Shown one piece after another: positions 19,201 to 30,785 of a stretch of 64,000 nucleotides of DNA. The translations under genes were made by a program, and so were the position numbers. Source of the DNA: Agrostemma githago (Eukaryota; Streptophyta; Magnoliopsida; Caryophyllales; Caryophyllaceae); NCBI GenBank assembly GCA_958450325.1, contig OY288239.1, forward strand, positions 42,427,811 through 42,491,810. The letters are read 5' to 3'. The notes below the pieces were generated by a model. It searched no databases and was not told the origin of the DNA. It was given only the letters and a program-made list of their open reading frames with translations. Positions within the stretch are counted from its first letter, which is position 1, and each line of letters starts with the position of its first letter.

Positions 19201-22200
19201 ATATTCCTGTTAAATAACCTTTTTTTTTAAGTACAAACATTATCATTAAAGATTATAAGAATAATACCGCTAAAATAAAATAAAAATATTTTTATTAGAC
19301 TTAAAAAGTTGATAAAAAATATAGGCATTCGGAACTATTTCTGACCCTAACTCGACCCTTGACCTATATAACCCGACTCATATTTAATCCAACCCATATT
19401 TGGACCCGACCCGTATGACCCAATTCCGCATATTTTGACCAATTCAAAGTGAAAAATCGGGACTGGAAGGACGCGAAGATCAATTGATCAATATAAATCT
19501 CGAGAGTGGATGTAACTTTTTCAAAAATCGGGATTCGATTCGTTGGACCCGTTTGATAGATATTTATATTACGCTCTCGCTTTAGTTTTTGAGGGATTGA
19601 GTAACGTTAATTGACGGTGTTAATTAATTATCAACCCTTGAACGTAAAGTTAAAGAGTTTAGACCCATAAATAGAATTAAAAGCAAAGTTCGGGTGCTAA
19701 TATTACCCTTAAATATCTTTCAATCAGTTTTGCTCAGTGTTTTTATTATATATATAAACTCTTTATAGGACTGAATACATACATGATTAATTATTTAAAT
19801 CATTTAAAATTATTTAGATTCAATTTTGATGTTTGCAATCAACCCCCTTTATATGGCAGTGACCCATTTTTTTGACCTGCAACCCATTTGACTGATCCCA
19901 ATAAGACCCGTTAATTTATGGTCGAAACCTAACCCAACTCGTTCGGGCAGTGAGAATTTTTAAAATTAGTAAAAATATTTATATTTAGATATTATATTTT
20001 GATTCGTAATTAAAAAATAAATATTTTAAATTACAAATATTCAATTTAATACAACCATTTTTATCATTTAATAATAAATAATTCTAATAATTTAATTTAT
20101 TTTATTTTTTAAGTACAAACGTTATTATTAAAGATTTAAATAATAATAATAATACGATTAAAATTAAAAAAAAATATTAAAATTATTTATGTTGGACTTT
20201 AAAAGTTGGTAAAAAATATAGGCGTTCAAAACTATTTATTTCTGACCTTAACCCGACCCTTGACCCGTATAACCCGACTCATTTGATCCGAACCGTATTT
20301 GGACCCAGTCCGTATGACCCGATTTGTTGGACTCGTTTGATAGATCTTCATATTACGCTTCCGCTTTAGTTAAATCAATTATAAATAGATACACAATTTG
20401 GTTAAATCAATTAAAAATATTTATTATATTTAATGTTTGTAAATTTCAGTATAAAAATTTAATTTTTATAATTTTGTATTCTAAATAAGTAAATAACGTA
20501 ATTATAATAATAGTGTTATTCGTTTGAGATGTTATACGTATAATTAAACTTGGGAAATGGGTCAACCGAATCGGGTTTGGCTCAAGTTAACTGGTCAGGA
20601 AGAAAATATGGTTGGGTTATTTTCGGGTTTGTTATTTTGAACTTTTTGAGTGATATTGACTTCTTTGCTATAATAACAATCAAGTCAGTTTCGGGTTAAG
20701 TCAGGTCAATTCGGGTTATGGGTCAAGCTCGAGTCTTCATTTCGGGGGTCGGGTCGGTTTCGGGTGGGATTATTCTGGTTGGATCAGTTTTCCAGCTACT
20801 TATAATAATAATATATTAACCTTTATTCAATATTACTCACAAGATTTAATATCTTGCCATGTCATCAAAGAAATTCATATACATTGTCATGTCATCAGTA
20901 TAACTTTCAATTGATATATATAGAGAGAGAGGATCACAAGAGTTTGTAACTCTTGGAGAGTCCCTTAGTGTTCATCCTAACTTTTCATCCATCTCAAGAT
21001 GGATGGATAATAAAAATAATATGAGAGGAGGGAGCATGTCAGTCATCCCTCACTCCACCTCTCACATCACCATCTTCCCAACTCTCTCCTCACACTTATT
21101 TCCCTCATTTTTATTTCCCACTTGACTTGCACATCATTTCTCTCTACCAAATCCATATTTATTTACTCATATTGTTATTCAATTATATTATGTTACATAG
21201 TATTTATTATTTGTTCAATTTAAAAATTTGTTATTCAATCAATTTATATGTTGTGTTTTATAAGATTTCAATTTATATGTTACGTTTTATAGGATTTTGA
21301 AGATTGACCGTGTGACTTTTATTTGTATGCTCTGTGACTTTGAATATATTTTTGTGTGACTTTGATTGGGGCGTGTTTTCGTTGGTTGGATGCGTGACTA
21401 TGAGGTGTATCTTACGTGATTGTGGTTTTAGTTGGTTGTAACTGTTATGTGCAATTTGCGTGACTGTGACTCGTTAGATTCATAGTTATTTTTATTTCGA
21501 AGGATATGTATTTTGTGTGACTCTTACTGTATGTGTGACTCTGTCTAATGGATTCACATGGACGTGTGACTTTGGTATGTACGATGCGTGACTGTATTTT
21601 GTGTGACTCTTAGTGTATTTTTTTGGCCATCTAAATAATTGTTTAAATATTTTCTCGAATGATTGAAAATTATAAATAAGTTCATTGGACAACTATGTAA
21701 CGCAATCTCCATGAACCACTCAAATCGCGCTTCCAGTCACACATTTTGTACATCAAAGTCACGAGTTATTAGAAATACAGTCACACCCTTAAATAAATAA
21801 AGTCACTTAAATCGTGCTTACAGTCACACATTTTGTACATCAAAGTCACACATTTTTCATGTAAAAGTCACACATCGTACATACATACAAAAGTCATACA
21901 TGAATCAATCAAAGTCACACAAAATACATACAAAAGTCACACATTCTGGTGTACAAGAGTATTGCAAACTATTGACCCAAACAACCCAGAATACAAATAC
22001 AAGAGTCACCTAGAATACAGTCACAGTCACGAGTCACCTAGAATACAGTCATAGTCACGCAAGTTACACATAAAAGTCACACAAATCAATATCTCCATCA
22101 ATATTTATTAATGAAGATGAAGATGAGGATGAATGAAGGTTCAAGAACAATTACTATTTTTATTAATGAATTTGGGGTTGTGATAAGGGAGCATGTGGGA

Positions 22201-25200
22201 GACAAGGAGTACTCTCTCCACTGCCACCACTGCAACATCTCACGTTTTTTTTTTTTTTTTTGTTTACCCAAATCAATCTAAGTCATCCATTTGTTACACA
22301 ATCAATGACTACAAATGCAACTCTCCAACTTCCCAATCTTTAAACAAACTCTTTCGAATATACACACACACATATACATACACATACATACATATATAAT
22401 GAATAGCATAAATTTGCAGCCTTGCAGGAGGTGAAAGTGTGAAACAAGGAAAGATGAGTAGAAAACTACAGAGAAATAGATTTTCACTTTTCAGGCCACG
22501 GTCTATTAACCTAATCTGTTCTTGTTATCTCATTCCAATTGCGATATGAAGAAACCTTTTGTCAATCATTTATTATCATTTCCATTCAGTTATTATTGCT
22601 CTAACGAGTAACGAGTGCAGTGTTAGATCTGTGAAAAATTTATTTGCTATATTTATAAATTTTCTAGATATTGTATTATACTCCCTCCATAAAATCCATT
22701 CTCCCCATTTGCTTTTTGTCGAGACTTATTTTTCCAGCGAAGGTCTAACGGGCAAAAAAATTAACGAATACCTCTGAGAGAGTCTTGGCAGTAATCCACT
22801 ATGATGTAATTTCAATTTCAGAAAAATCACTGTTATAAATACCAGAGAGCCATAGTCATACCTGAATTCTAGAAGGACTACGAACGTCAAAACTGGCAGT
22901 TGCACTGAAGGAAAATGTGGCGAAAGGAGTGGACAATGTGGTTGAGTTGTCCACAGTACTACTTCCAATATCAATGTTTTGAGATATACGCTCAACTTTC
23001 ACCAATGGCGTACTTCCCACGGCAAGAAGTGGCAACAGTTCAGAAGTGGCTGTGTACCTAAGAAATAGTAGGATACAGCCTGATGAGTGAGTTTAGTACA
23101 AGACGTGCATTCAGTATAGTATAAATTTTCAGTAAAAGATGTTGGAGAATATATTTAAGATTTACAGCCTCACAAATATTTGATTTGTCACCTTTTGAGA
23201 TTTTGCTATTTTACACTCTTGTTTTTCTGTATGTTAAAACTAAGGATGTGATTACACAGAACACTTGGACGGCAAACAAAAAATAAAGCTTCCACCAGAG
23301 TTGAGGGTTTGTATTAGGAAACCAAAAAAACACTACTTGTAAACAAGAGGGGAAAACATATCTAAATTATCATCACGAAAACGAGTAATAAGTAGTACAC
23401 CTTACACCATCTTCTATTTTTCCTTCCTCTCCCCGTTTAATAAGCAAAGAAAAATGAATATGTGGAAAGTCTTTGTAACATTTAACTTCTGTTGCTATTA
23501 AACAAAAATCGACGTTAAAACACATTATCACAATATCTGAAAAATGGCCATCAATATTTTCGATAGACATGCCATAGACATTTGGTGTCTGTAATCCAAA
23601 ACATTACTATTCCCAGAGCAGTCATTAGGCATTAATATGCCATAGACATTTTCCAGTCACAAGTCAGTTGTTTCTATCTCAATCTTACAGAAAGAGTAAG
23701 TACCCGTAATGTAGAAATTTACTCTCATGCTGCTGATTATCCTTTTGATAAAACATGTCATCCGGGAAGGACGAACATTTGTGGCAGTATGGAAGTAAAA
23801 GAATAGATGGCTAATCAACCGAGTTAAATTGACAGGTGAAAAGCTTGTGTCAACTAGATTACGATGGCTTAGAGAGAAGACTTCACATACCCTGAAGCCT
23901 TCTCCGGATAGCTATGATGATCTAGAGATCACGAGAAAAGTAAGAGGAAACCACCTCTACTGATTATACTGAAATTTACAAGTCGTGTTTACCGCCAAAT
24001 TTCTCCTACTTCGTAAAGGAGAAAAATCGACTCATCTTTTATAAGAAAATAACTCGAATTTCCCAATTCTACACTCTTCCAAACACTAACGGTAGCTAAA
24101 GGCAGATTTTCGTATTTTATCTATTTCCCTGCCAATTCTAATTAAACAAACAACCTCCAGTGATCTTTAGTTTTGCTAGACATGATAAACAATGTTGGCA
24201 GAAGAGGAGAAATACACCCAGGTATGATGGAAACTCATCCGAACTCCTTAATCACTTACAATTGAATTCCATTATACGTACTTAAAAGCTGAAACCATCC
24301 TGACAGCTTCTCACATATTCAGCTACAGTTTAACAGACCACACTTGGCATCTGTAGTATTACAATCAGTAACAATGGATTTACAAATGCCCAATCGAAAG
24401 CAAAAAGATTGGTTTCATTCATGTCATCTCCATGATAAAATCCATGTATCTTAAAATTTGAGTCATACCCAAGTGGGAGTAACACCAATTACCCTGACAG
24501 ACATTCTGAATCATAACTGCATACAAATTCACTATCATCTTCTTCTTTGAGTGCCTAACACCAGCCAAGCTACCAAAGCTCAGATACAATAGGACATATA
24601 TAGGGTTCATACTACCTTTTTTTTCATTCACTTTCTCCTCATTTCTCTTTTTGGCTAAAACTTTTGTTCTCAGAGAATGTGAGATCATCCAACCTCAACC
24701 AAAAACATTAGCAGAAATTTAAAAACGTCCCTACAGAAGAAATGTCCATTAAACTTCAAACTAAAGTGCGGCTAAACTACCACTAGCCACCATAGACAAT
24801 TCGGCCTTCAGCAAAACAGTTTATTATGCAGCAAAAATCTTGCTTATTAAATAATCACAAATGCACATTTAGAATCTCCTAATTTCATGCCCTTCAATCA
24901 ATCACTCACAGAAATTAGAATCTACTCCAACACCACATAAGATGACATCAACATTCGTCGTTAATAACACAATAAACAGTTTTAAGTGAGACGGAATCAA
25001 TCACAAAGACATTGTATGATTAAATCTTCTGAACTTAAACCGCAAGAAAATTTGCTCAGATTCACTGTAACATCCTGTTAGGTTCTTAACCTAAGAAATC
25101 CCATATAGTACAACCCTAGAAGGTTTCCATGCATACAACATACTGATTTCGAGGGAAACAAATGTCAATCATTTGGATACAAATGACAAGAGCTAGCTGA

Positions 25201-25936
25201 AGCGGTAAGTCATGAGACTGGGGGTTTGATTCTACTCGCAATAAGGCGCGCTAATTTGAAACGAGAAAAAAGAATTAAAATTAAAAATAACAGACTAATC
25301 ACAATGACATCAACTAAGCAAGGTTTTAGCACATCATTAAAACGGTAACTATGATAAGAATCAAAGCAGGAAAACTCACACCAAAACCCAATTGCCAGCA
25401 AGCAAACCGGGAACTTCAGTCGGGTTCGGAACTGGGTTGGCCGCCTCAAGCTGGGTAATAAGCTCAGCCACCTCGGCTCGAACCTCCGACCCGACACGAA
25501 ACCCAAAATCCGTCCCGTATACCGTATCCACCAAACACCTCTTCAGCTCCAAGTTCTTCCCCTCATCACTCTCCTCCTCACCCTCACCCTCCGTCACCGG
25601 AACCGGAACCGAACTCGAATCCCACTCGTCCTCCCGAACCGGCGGGTCAGGCGCAGTGAAGCGTGTTTCCGGTTCCGGTTCGAATCCGGACTTCTCGCCC
25701 CACTCGTCCCGGACGACGGATGCGGGTTCGGGGTCGGGTTCTTCGTCGTCGTCGTATTTAGTGACCCGGGAAACGGGGAAGATTCTAGAAGAATGAGGGT
25801 TGTTAAAAGGGTAAAAGAGAGAAGCTTGGTGGCTGTTACGGTGGTGGGTGCGGTGGAGGGAGGAGAAGCGGTGGTTGCTGCGGTAGTGGGGTTTGGGAGC
25901 GAGGGTGGAGGGAGGTGGTGTGGAGAGAAGGGACAT
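15969..25936 (-). CDS. FBN2: Plastid-lipid-associated protein / fibrillin 2 (three exons)
   Basis: Fibrillins are plastid proteins bound to plastoglobules and thylakoids, with roles in lipid storage and stress tolerance. The split gene is read as exons 25936-25380, 23057-22862 and 16280-15969, giving 354 residues. Splice sites are GT..AG and the joins restore one frame (NWVL|VYTA and SRIQ|VQFK). Residues 1-60 are rich in Ser, Arg and His without many acids, as in a chloroplast transit peptide. An acidic linker with DEWGEKSG follows, then the PAP/fibrillin domain from about residue 135 to the end. The C terminus RGDGGLFVLVREGSSLLEL is the most conserved part. The gene looks intact. Family knowledge points to the FBN2/PAP3 subgroup (Arabidopsis AT2G35490). 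The odd feature is the 6.6-kb second intron full of repeats. Confidence 0.9.
16790..17520. mobile_element. Probable MITE in FBN2 intron
   Basis: The left end carries TTTCCTAACGAGCTTTTACT and the right end, on the other strand, TTTCCTAACGAAACTTTACT, followed by TAACGA again on both sides. Inside, a segment of about 180 bp is repeated in tandem (about 17060-17230 and 17255-17410). The exact termini and target duplication were not resolved. Confidence 0.5.
17521..17812. other. Intron sequence, nothing recognised
   Basis: Low-complexity C-rich plus strand around 17640-17770. No motif or gene was recognised. Confidence 0.4.
17813..20370. repeat. Three-fold repeat of a 0.9-kb unit in FBN2 intron
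   Basis: Units begin near 17813, 19329 and 20222 with a phrase like AACTATTTCTGACC followed by many GACCCG motifs. The third unit is cut after about 150 bp. Within unit 1, about 240 bp (17941-18187) is itself tandemly duplicated (18188-18425), and the same stretch is present once in unit 2 (19578-19840). Further right (20560-20790) the motif appears inverted as CGGGTCGGG. It may be a decayed DNA transposon with subterminal repeats. Confidence 0.7.
18667..19219. mobile_element. Mutator-type MITE with paralogous empty site
   Basis: The inverted termini are GGGTTATTTAACA and, on the other strand, GGTTATTTAACA. T-rich runs of 8-9 bp flank both sides. The second unit of the surrounding repeat shows the unoccupied site near 20094-20122, where the flanking sequences are joined (ATTTTTTAAGTACAAAC). 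Interior sequence encodes nothing recognised. Confidence 0.8.
20371..20900. other. Intron sequence with inverted GACCCG-type motifs
   Basis: A/T-rich, then a G-rich stretch (20570-20790) with GGGTCGGGTCGGTTTCGGG and relatives. These are reverse complements of motifs at 17830-17930. Confidence 0.45.
20920..22200. repeat. Inverted arrays of GTGTGACT motifs
   Basis: Between about 21310 and 21620 the motif TGTGACT or CGTGACT occurs about ten times on the plus strand. Between 21730 and 22090 its complement AGTCACAC occurs more than a dozen times. The two arms face each other around a centre near 21680. Such mirrored subterminal motifs are common as transposase-binding arrays of DNA transposons. 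Outer termini were not fixed. Confidence 0.65.
22862..23057 (-). CDS. FBN2: FBN2 exon 2
   Basis: This 196-nt exon follows the acceptor TTCTTAG and ends CAG before GTATGA. It encodes YTATSELLPLLAVGSTPLV and the middle of the fibrillin domain up to SPSRIQ. Confidence 0.9.
23058..25379 (-). other. FBN2 intron 1 (2.3 kb)
   Basis: The donor is GTGAGT after exon 1 and the acceptor TTCTTAG. The sequence is A/T-rich; no transposon or gene was recognised in it. Confidence 0.8.
25380..25936 (-). CDS. FBN2: FBN2 exon 1 with transit peptide
   Basis: ATG at 25934-25936. The 185 full codons encode the transit peptide, the acidic linker and the start of the fibrillin domain (ELKRCLVDTVYGTDFGFR, then LLAGNWVL). 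The last two bases join the first base of exon 2 to make a Val codon. The exon is G/C-richer than its surroundings. Confidence 0.92.
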
Positions 25937-26227
25937 TTTGGTAATTTAGTGTGTTTTTAATAATTCACCGTATAAATGGGGGTTTGAATTGAGTGATGTT
26001 GTTATCTCATTAATCCATTATCCATGAATATATGGCGTACGTGATGTAGTCATGTAGTGTTACTGTGTTAGACTGGTAGGGAGGTGGTTTTGTGGAGGTG
26101 AAAGAGTGCATGAGTACCAGATTTAGCGCTTATTTTGTGAAATTTGTTGCTTCTTTTTAGGGTGTCTTGTTCTTATGTTAAATGAACCAATCGTTTCCTT
26201 CTAAATCTAAATACTGAGTATAACTTA
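25937..26227 (-). promoter_or_regulatory. FBN2 proximal upstream region
   Basis: These 291 bp lie between the start codon and the Helitron-like terminus at 26228. A TATA-like TTTATACGG (minus strand) is at about 25970, only some 35 bp from the ATG, so its role is uncertain. Confidence 0.4.
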
Positions 26228-26559
26228 TTAGATGGATTTCTGTGCGTTGCACGGCTAATAAAATAATTAGTGATAAATATATAAATTTTAATGATGGTTA
26301 CTAATTTGATTGTATATCAAAATAATATTGTGTTAATTAAATTAACTATTTGAAATTTCATTAATTATTTAATTAATTATTGTAACTTATTTAAGCGTTT
26401 GTAATTTTATTAAACTTTTTATTATTCTATAATAGCGATCTGGCGTTCCAAGATTACCCTGACATGGAATTAGTTAATATTTTAATCACGTCATTTTTTT
26501 TCGAGCAAATGATATGAAAATTATACCGGGTCACAAAAAATGAGAACCAAAAATCATAT

Positions 26560-28490
26560 GAAATGGAAATGTGGAAGATTATAGAGAATGAGAGGGAATA
26601 TAATTTTTCGATGTGGAATTTTTCTACTGAATTTATAGTCTTAAGAACTCTTTTTCGGCCTCAAAAGATTTTCGGTTGATATTTAAAGACGAATGATTAC
26701 TTTTATTAATATTAATAGAATTTCATTACTTTATTATAATTTCTCGATTTAAGATAATTTCATTTCAATTTATAGCCTTAAGAATTGTTATAAGACTCAA
26801 AAGATATATATTTATATACTCCGTATATAAGAATTGTATGTCCATTCTATTGTTGATATAATAATAAAGATTGTTATTTAAAACTTTTTACTTAAATTTA
26901 TCATAAATATTTATGATAAAAATATTTAATATTTTTACTTAAGTTTATAGCCTTAAGAACTTTTTAAAGACTCGAAATATTTTATGATTACTCTTATTTA
27001 TAATATAAAATTTCATCATCCATCATAATTTTTCGATATGGGGGTAATTACTAATTTTATTTAGAACGAATGACTACTCTTATTTATAATAAAGAAATTC
27101 TTCCTCTCATCGTAAATTTTGGATGTGGTATAATTTACTTAAGTTTATAGTCTTAATAACTCTTTTTAAGACACAAAAGAACCCATGATTACTCTTTTTT
27201 TTTATAATGTAGAGTTTCATCATGTAAGATTATTTTACTTCTTGTAGTCTTATTAAAAGACTTTTTAAGTCTCAAATTTTTTTTATTGATATTTAAGAAT
27301 GAATGATTAGTCTTATTTATATTATAGATATAGAATTTCATCGTGTCATCACAATTTTTCGAAGTGGATAATTTACTTAAGTTATAGTCTTCCACCACCT
27401 CTTCACAATTTTTCGATGTAAAATAATTTACTTAAGTTTATAGTTTTAAGAGCTCTTTTTAAGAGCCAAAAAACCACAAGATTGTTCTTACACAAATTCT
27501 TTATTTTGATGTAAGATAATTTACTGTCTTAAGAGCTCCTTTTAAGAGCCAAAAGAACACATGATTACTCTTATTTATAATATAGAATCATCACCTTATT
27601 TTGATTTTTTCGATGTGGGATAATTTTAAGTTTGTAGCCTTATTAAGAGTTTTACTCAAAAGATTGTTGGTTGATATTTAAAAACAATGATTACTCTCAT
27701 TTATAATACAATATTGAATTTCATAACCTCGTCATATACTTGAGGTTTATAGTCTTAAGATCTATTTCTAAGACTTAAGAGATTTTTGGATGAATGATTA
27801 CTATTATTTATAATATAGAATTTCATGAGGTTATTATAATTTTTTGATGTGGGATAATTTTACTACTTTTATGTGTAATGAATTCATCACTATTTTTCGA
27901 GAAAATAATATGAAATCTTGTTTATAATAGGAGTATAGAATTCCATCACATCATAATTTTTGACGAATAACTATTTTTATTTAGAGTAAATTAAAAATTA
28001 CTCCCTTTTAAAATACCAATTTTAGAATTTACTCCATTTTGAAATTTTTGTTAAAAATAACTCCCAAAATCTATCAAAAGTTCAAAAATTACTCCAAAAT
28101 ATAATTTTTGGACGAAAATGCCCCTAACTTTTTTTATGTTATATTACTTCACCTCACCTTCTAACCAAGGACATTTTCGACATAAAAAAAATTTGGGAGC
28201 AATTTTTGAACTTTTGATATATTTTGGGAGTTATTTTTAATAAAAATTTCAAAAGGGAGTAAATTTTAAAATTGGTATTTTAAAAGGGAGTAATTTTTAA
28301 TTTACTCTTTTATTTATAATAGAGAATAACATCACCTCTTCATAAATTTTGGATGTGGGATACTTTAGTTAAGTTTATAATATTTGGAGGTTTTTTTAAG
28401 ACTCTAAAGATTGTTGGTTGATATTTAAGGATGAATGATTACTTTTATTATTATAGTATAGAATTCCAGGTCATGACGTTAGTATAATTT
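26560..28490. repeat. Diverged tandem repeat of about 130-150 bp
   Basis: A unit containing ATTTTTCGATGTGGGATAAT, then TTAAGTTTATAGTCTTAAGA, then GATTACTCTTATTTATAATA recurs about a dozen times in diverged form. The same sequence continues at 30352-30394 beyond the inserted LTR. Confidence 0.7.
27984..28307. mobile_element. Foldback MITE with 115-bp inverted repeats
   Basis: The two arms, each starting GAGTAAATTAAAAATTACTC, match over about 115 bp, so the 324-bp element is mostly a hairpin. A perfect 9-bp duplication, TTTTATTTA, flanks it (27975-27983 and 28308-28316). This fits a Mutator-type origin. Confidence 0.9.
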
Positions 28491-28493
28491 TTC

Positions 28494-30180
28494 TGTAACA
28501 CCCCCGTTTATCCAAGAGCCTTAACTAGGCCTTCCCGGATAAATGGAAGTGTTACCAGCTCGGATTAACCGAGGCAGTAGTCCCATCACAAAACAATACT
28601 GAGCACAACCGAGTTTAATACATTATTCAAAGGACGCAAACCAAGTTCGAGAACTAAGTGTAGTTACAAAAGCCCAAAACGACTACATGAATAATAGGTC
28701 CATTAAGTACTAACGACGAAAACATGCAAAAAGTATACTAACGATGGCCACGCACTCCCTTCCCGAACAGCAATTCCCTTCAATTAAGCACACATCAATG
28801 ATCCACATCTGCATCAATACTCTGCTCCCCAAGAGACCGAAAATGTCAATTGGATCGTCGCAGGCCCCCAATAAGATAGAGTGACAGTTTAGACAGTGAA
28901 AACGCGGTTAGAACATGCTAACATTAATATACAAGTACGAAATATGAAACATCAAGTCTCAACAATCTTGGTACCGACATCGGTACCAGATAACCACGCC
29001 ATCTCCACATCCCCAGTACCATCACATTACCTATCAATATTCTCATCTCAACTCTTCTGGCAGGCCCTTTCATTCCGAGTGTGCACACCCCCGCAGGTTC
29101 AACAACCCGCGAGGAGAAATCAGGGAGGGGACCGTGATCAAAGGCCCCGGCTAGGTCTAAAGCTAGCCTCACCAACTCCAATATATCAATATTCAACAAT
29201 CATTCTCCCATCAATATTCAACATTATTCTTATTATCACAATATCACATCGTACTCGTAACTCATACATGCATAATAATATTAACGTATTCTAAGTAAGG
29301 AGAACCTTACCTAATTAGCAGGTCACCACCGGGTCGGTAGTACAGATCACCACGGAAACTCTACAAAGTCCGATCCTAATAAAATATTATATACTTAAAT
29401 TAATATCGAACCTGACGTGATTAAATTATAAGATAAAATCGATATCGTTCTAACTAAATTATAATCTTGAGACTGACCGACCTAACTAAATAATAACATG
29501 AACACGAGATCTAATCGTGACACATTCCACTTCTGACTCCTTGCGATCGACCCAATCCTAGCATCTTATATCGACAACATAGTACGACCATAAAGACAAT
29601 GTCATAACAGTGGCATTCATCACCATACAAACAACAGCCCCAACCGCGACAAACTATGACGATAACAATATTCTGATGACGACAACAACACAAAACCGAC
29701 AACATCGAAACACCACGCAATAACCATATCCCGATGACAGTAGCACGACACCCAACAATGGCTAATAACGACACAAGCATACCATAACAGTGTCAATACT
29801 ACAACAATGACGACGACGATAACAATACTACACCAAAGGCAGGACACGAGACACGACTACAGAGACAGCCCGACTACCACCCTGTTCACAGTCGGCTAGC
29901 CCCACCGTGGCTGTCGTACCCATCCGACATCGATATACAACTACGATGCTAAAATAGAAAGGACAACTCAAATATACCTATAGGTGCGTGAGTGAGATTG
30001 ATGGCCTGACTCGGTTTCCTTCTTCCTCCGAGGCTGATCGTACGTAAAGTTGCGGGGATTATCAAGGTTATGTGCGATGATGGGGGCTGCGCGTTACTGT
30101 TGTTTGGGGAAAGGGTTTCTCTTGTTTTTTTTAAAAAATAACTAAGGAGTGTGGGTAGGTTATACGCTCCACCTCCTTCC

Positions 30181-30214
<34 letters not shown>

Positions 30215-30351
30215 TATTATTATTATTATTGTTATGAGTGTAGTAATAGTTGGGCTGGGAAATGGGTTTAGTTTAACAATTATATAGAACGGGACACTCG
30301 ATTTTCTTGACTTGACTCGGTTTGACTTCTATATAAATTACGGGTATTACA
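28494..30351 (-). mobile_element. Solo LTR of a Ty3/gypsy element (1.86 kb)
   Basis: It runs from TGTAACACCC to GGGTATTACA and is flanked by the perfect 5-bp duplication TTTTC (28489-28493 and 30352-30356). No primer site, polypurine tract or coding region is present. The GGGTGTTACA-like end on the minus strand is usual for plant chromovirus LTRs; the orientation is inferred from that. Confidence 0.8.
30181..30233. repeat. TTA microsatellite inside the solo LTR
   Basis: About 17 TTA units with one irregularity. Confidence 0.85.
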
Positions 30352-30659
30352 TTTTCGATGTAGGATAACTTTACTACTTTTATATGTAATAAATTGTGGA
30401 CATGACATAGGTCTACCCCGACGCGGTCACACGCGGGTTTGGGTAGACGAATGAATCTCGTGGTAAGATTGATCTCGGGTTGAAATTTAAATCGAAGTTA
30501 GGAGTCGCCACCAAACTTTGTGGGAGTTCGGACTCGTTTGAACCCACTCTACACTTAGGCGTATCGTGCACAAAATACGGCCCGCTTTTAGTGCTAGAGT
30601 TTAGGGGTTCGTCCCTTTGCATTACGATACCGACGCCGAGTTATCGGGAATCGTGCATC

Positions 30660-30785
30660 AAATGACTCTCGTGTGCCAACGGTTTCGGACATCCGGAAAC
30701 CATGGTTCTGAGTAAGGGATGAGGGTACGTGTTGGGAAGCCCACGAAGGACACCCAACCCCACCCGCTCTTAGCGGCCTCTACTT
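30660..30785 (-). repeat. Block conserved among Tat LTRs
   Basis: Phrases such as ACATCCGGAAACC, GAGGGTACGT.TTGGGAAGCC and TAGCG.CCTCTACT are shared with 49470-49590 and, inverted, 57465-57590. The surrounding LTR sequence is far less similar. Confidence 0.7.

Larger units (their letters stand above)
16281..22861 (-). other. FBN2 intron 2 (6.6 kb)
   Basis: The donor is GTATGA after exon 2 and the acceptor TGCAG before exon 3. It contains a MITE near 16790-17520, a 0.9-kb repeat family with an inserted MITE (17813-20370), and inverted GTGTGACT arrays (21300-22090). No coding sequence was seen inside. Confidence 0.85.
26228..30394 (-). mobile_element. Helitron-like element, 3' end resolved only
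   Basis: On the minus strand the sequence ends with a short hairpin CCGTGC-AAC-GCACAG, ten bases later CTAA, and then T. This is the Helitron 3' structure (hairpin, CTRR end, insertion between A and T). The 5' end was not found. Inside are minisatellite DNA, a MITE and a solo LTR, and no Rep-helicase. The extent to 30394 is set only by where the minisatellite-like sequence stops. Confidence 0.45.

Noticed and set aside
24419..24688. Minus-strand open frame in FBN2 intron 1
   Set aside because: It lies between two well-supported exons and shows no domain or splice evidence.
29511..29847. Cys-, Val- and Gly-rich minus-strand open frames
   Set aside because: They lie within a solo LTR, overlap each other in two frames and show no domain.
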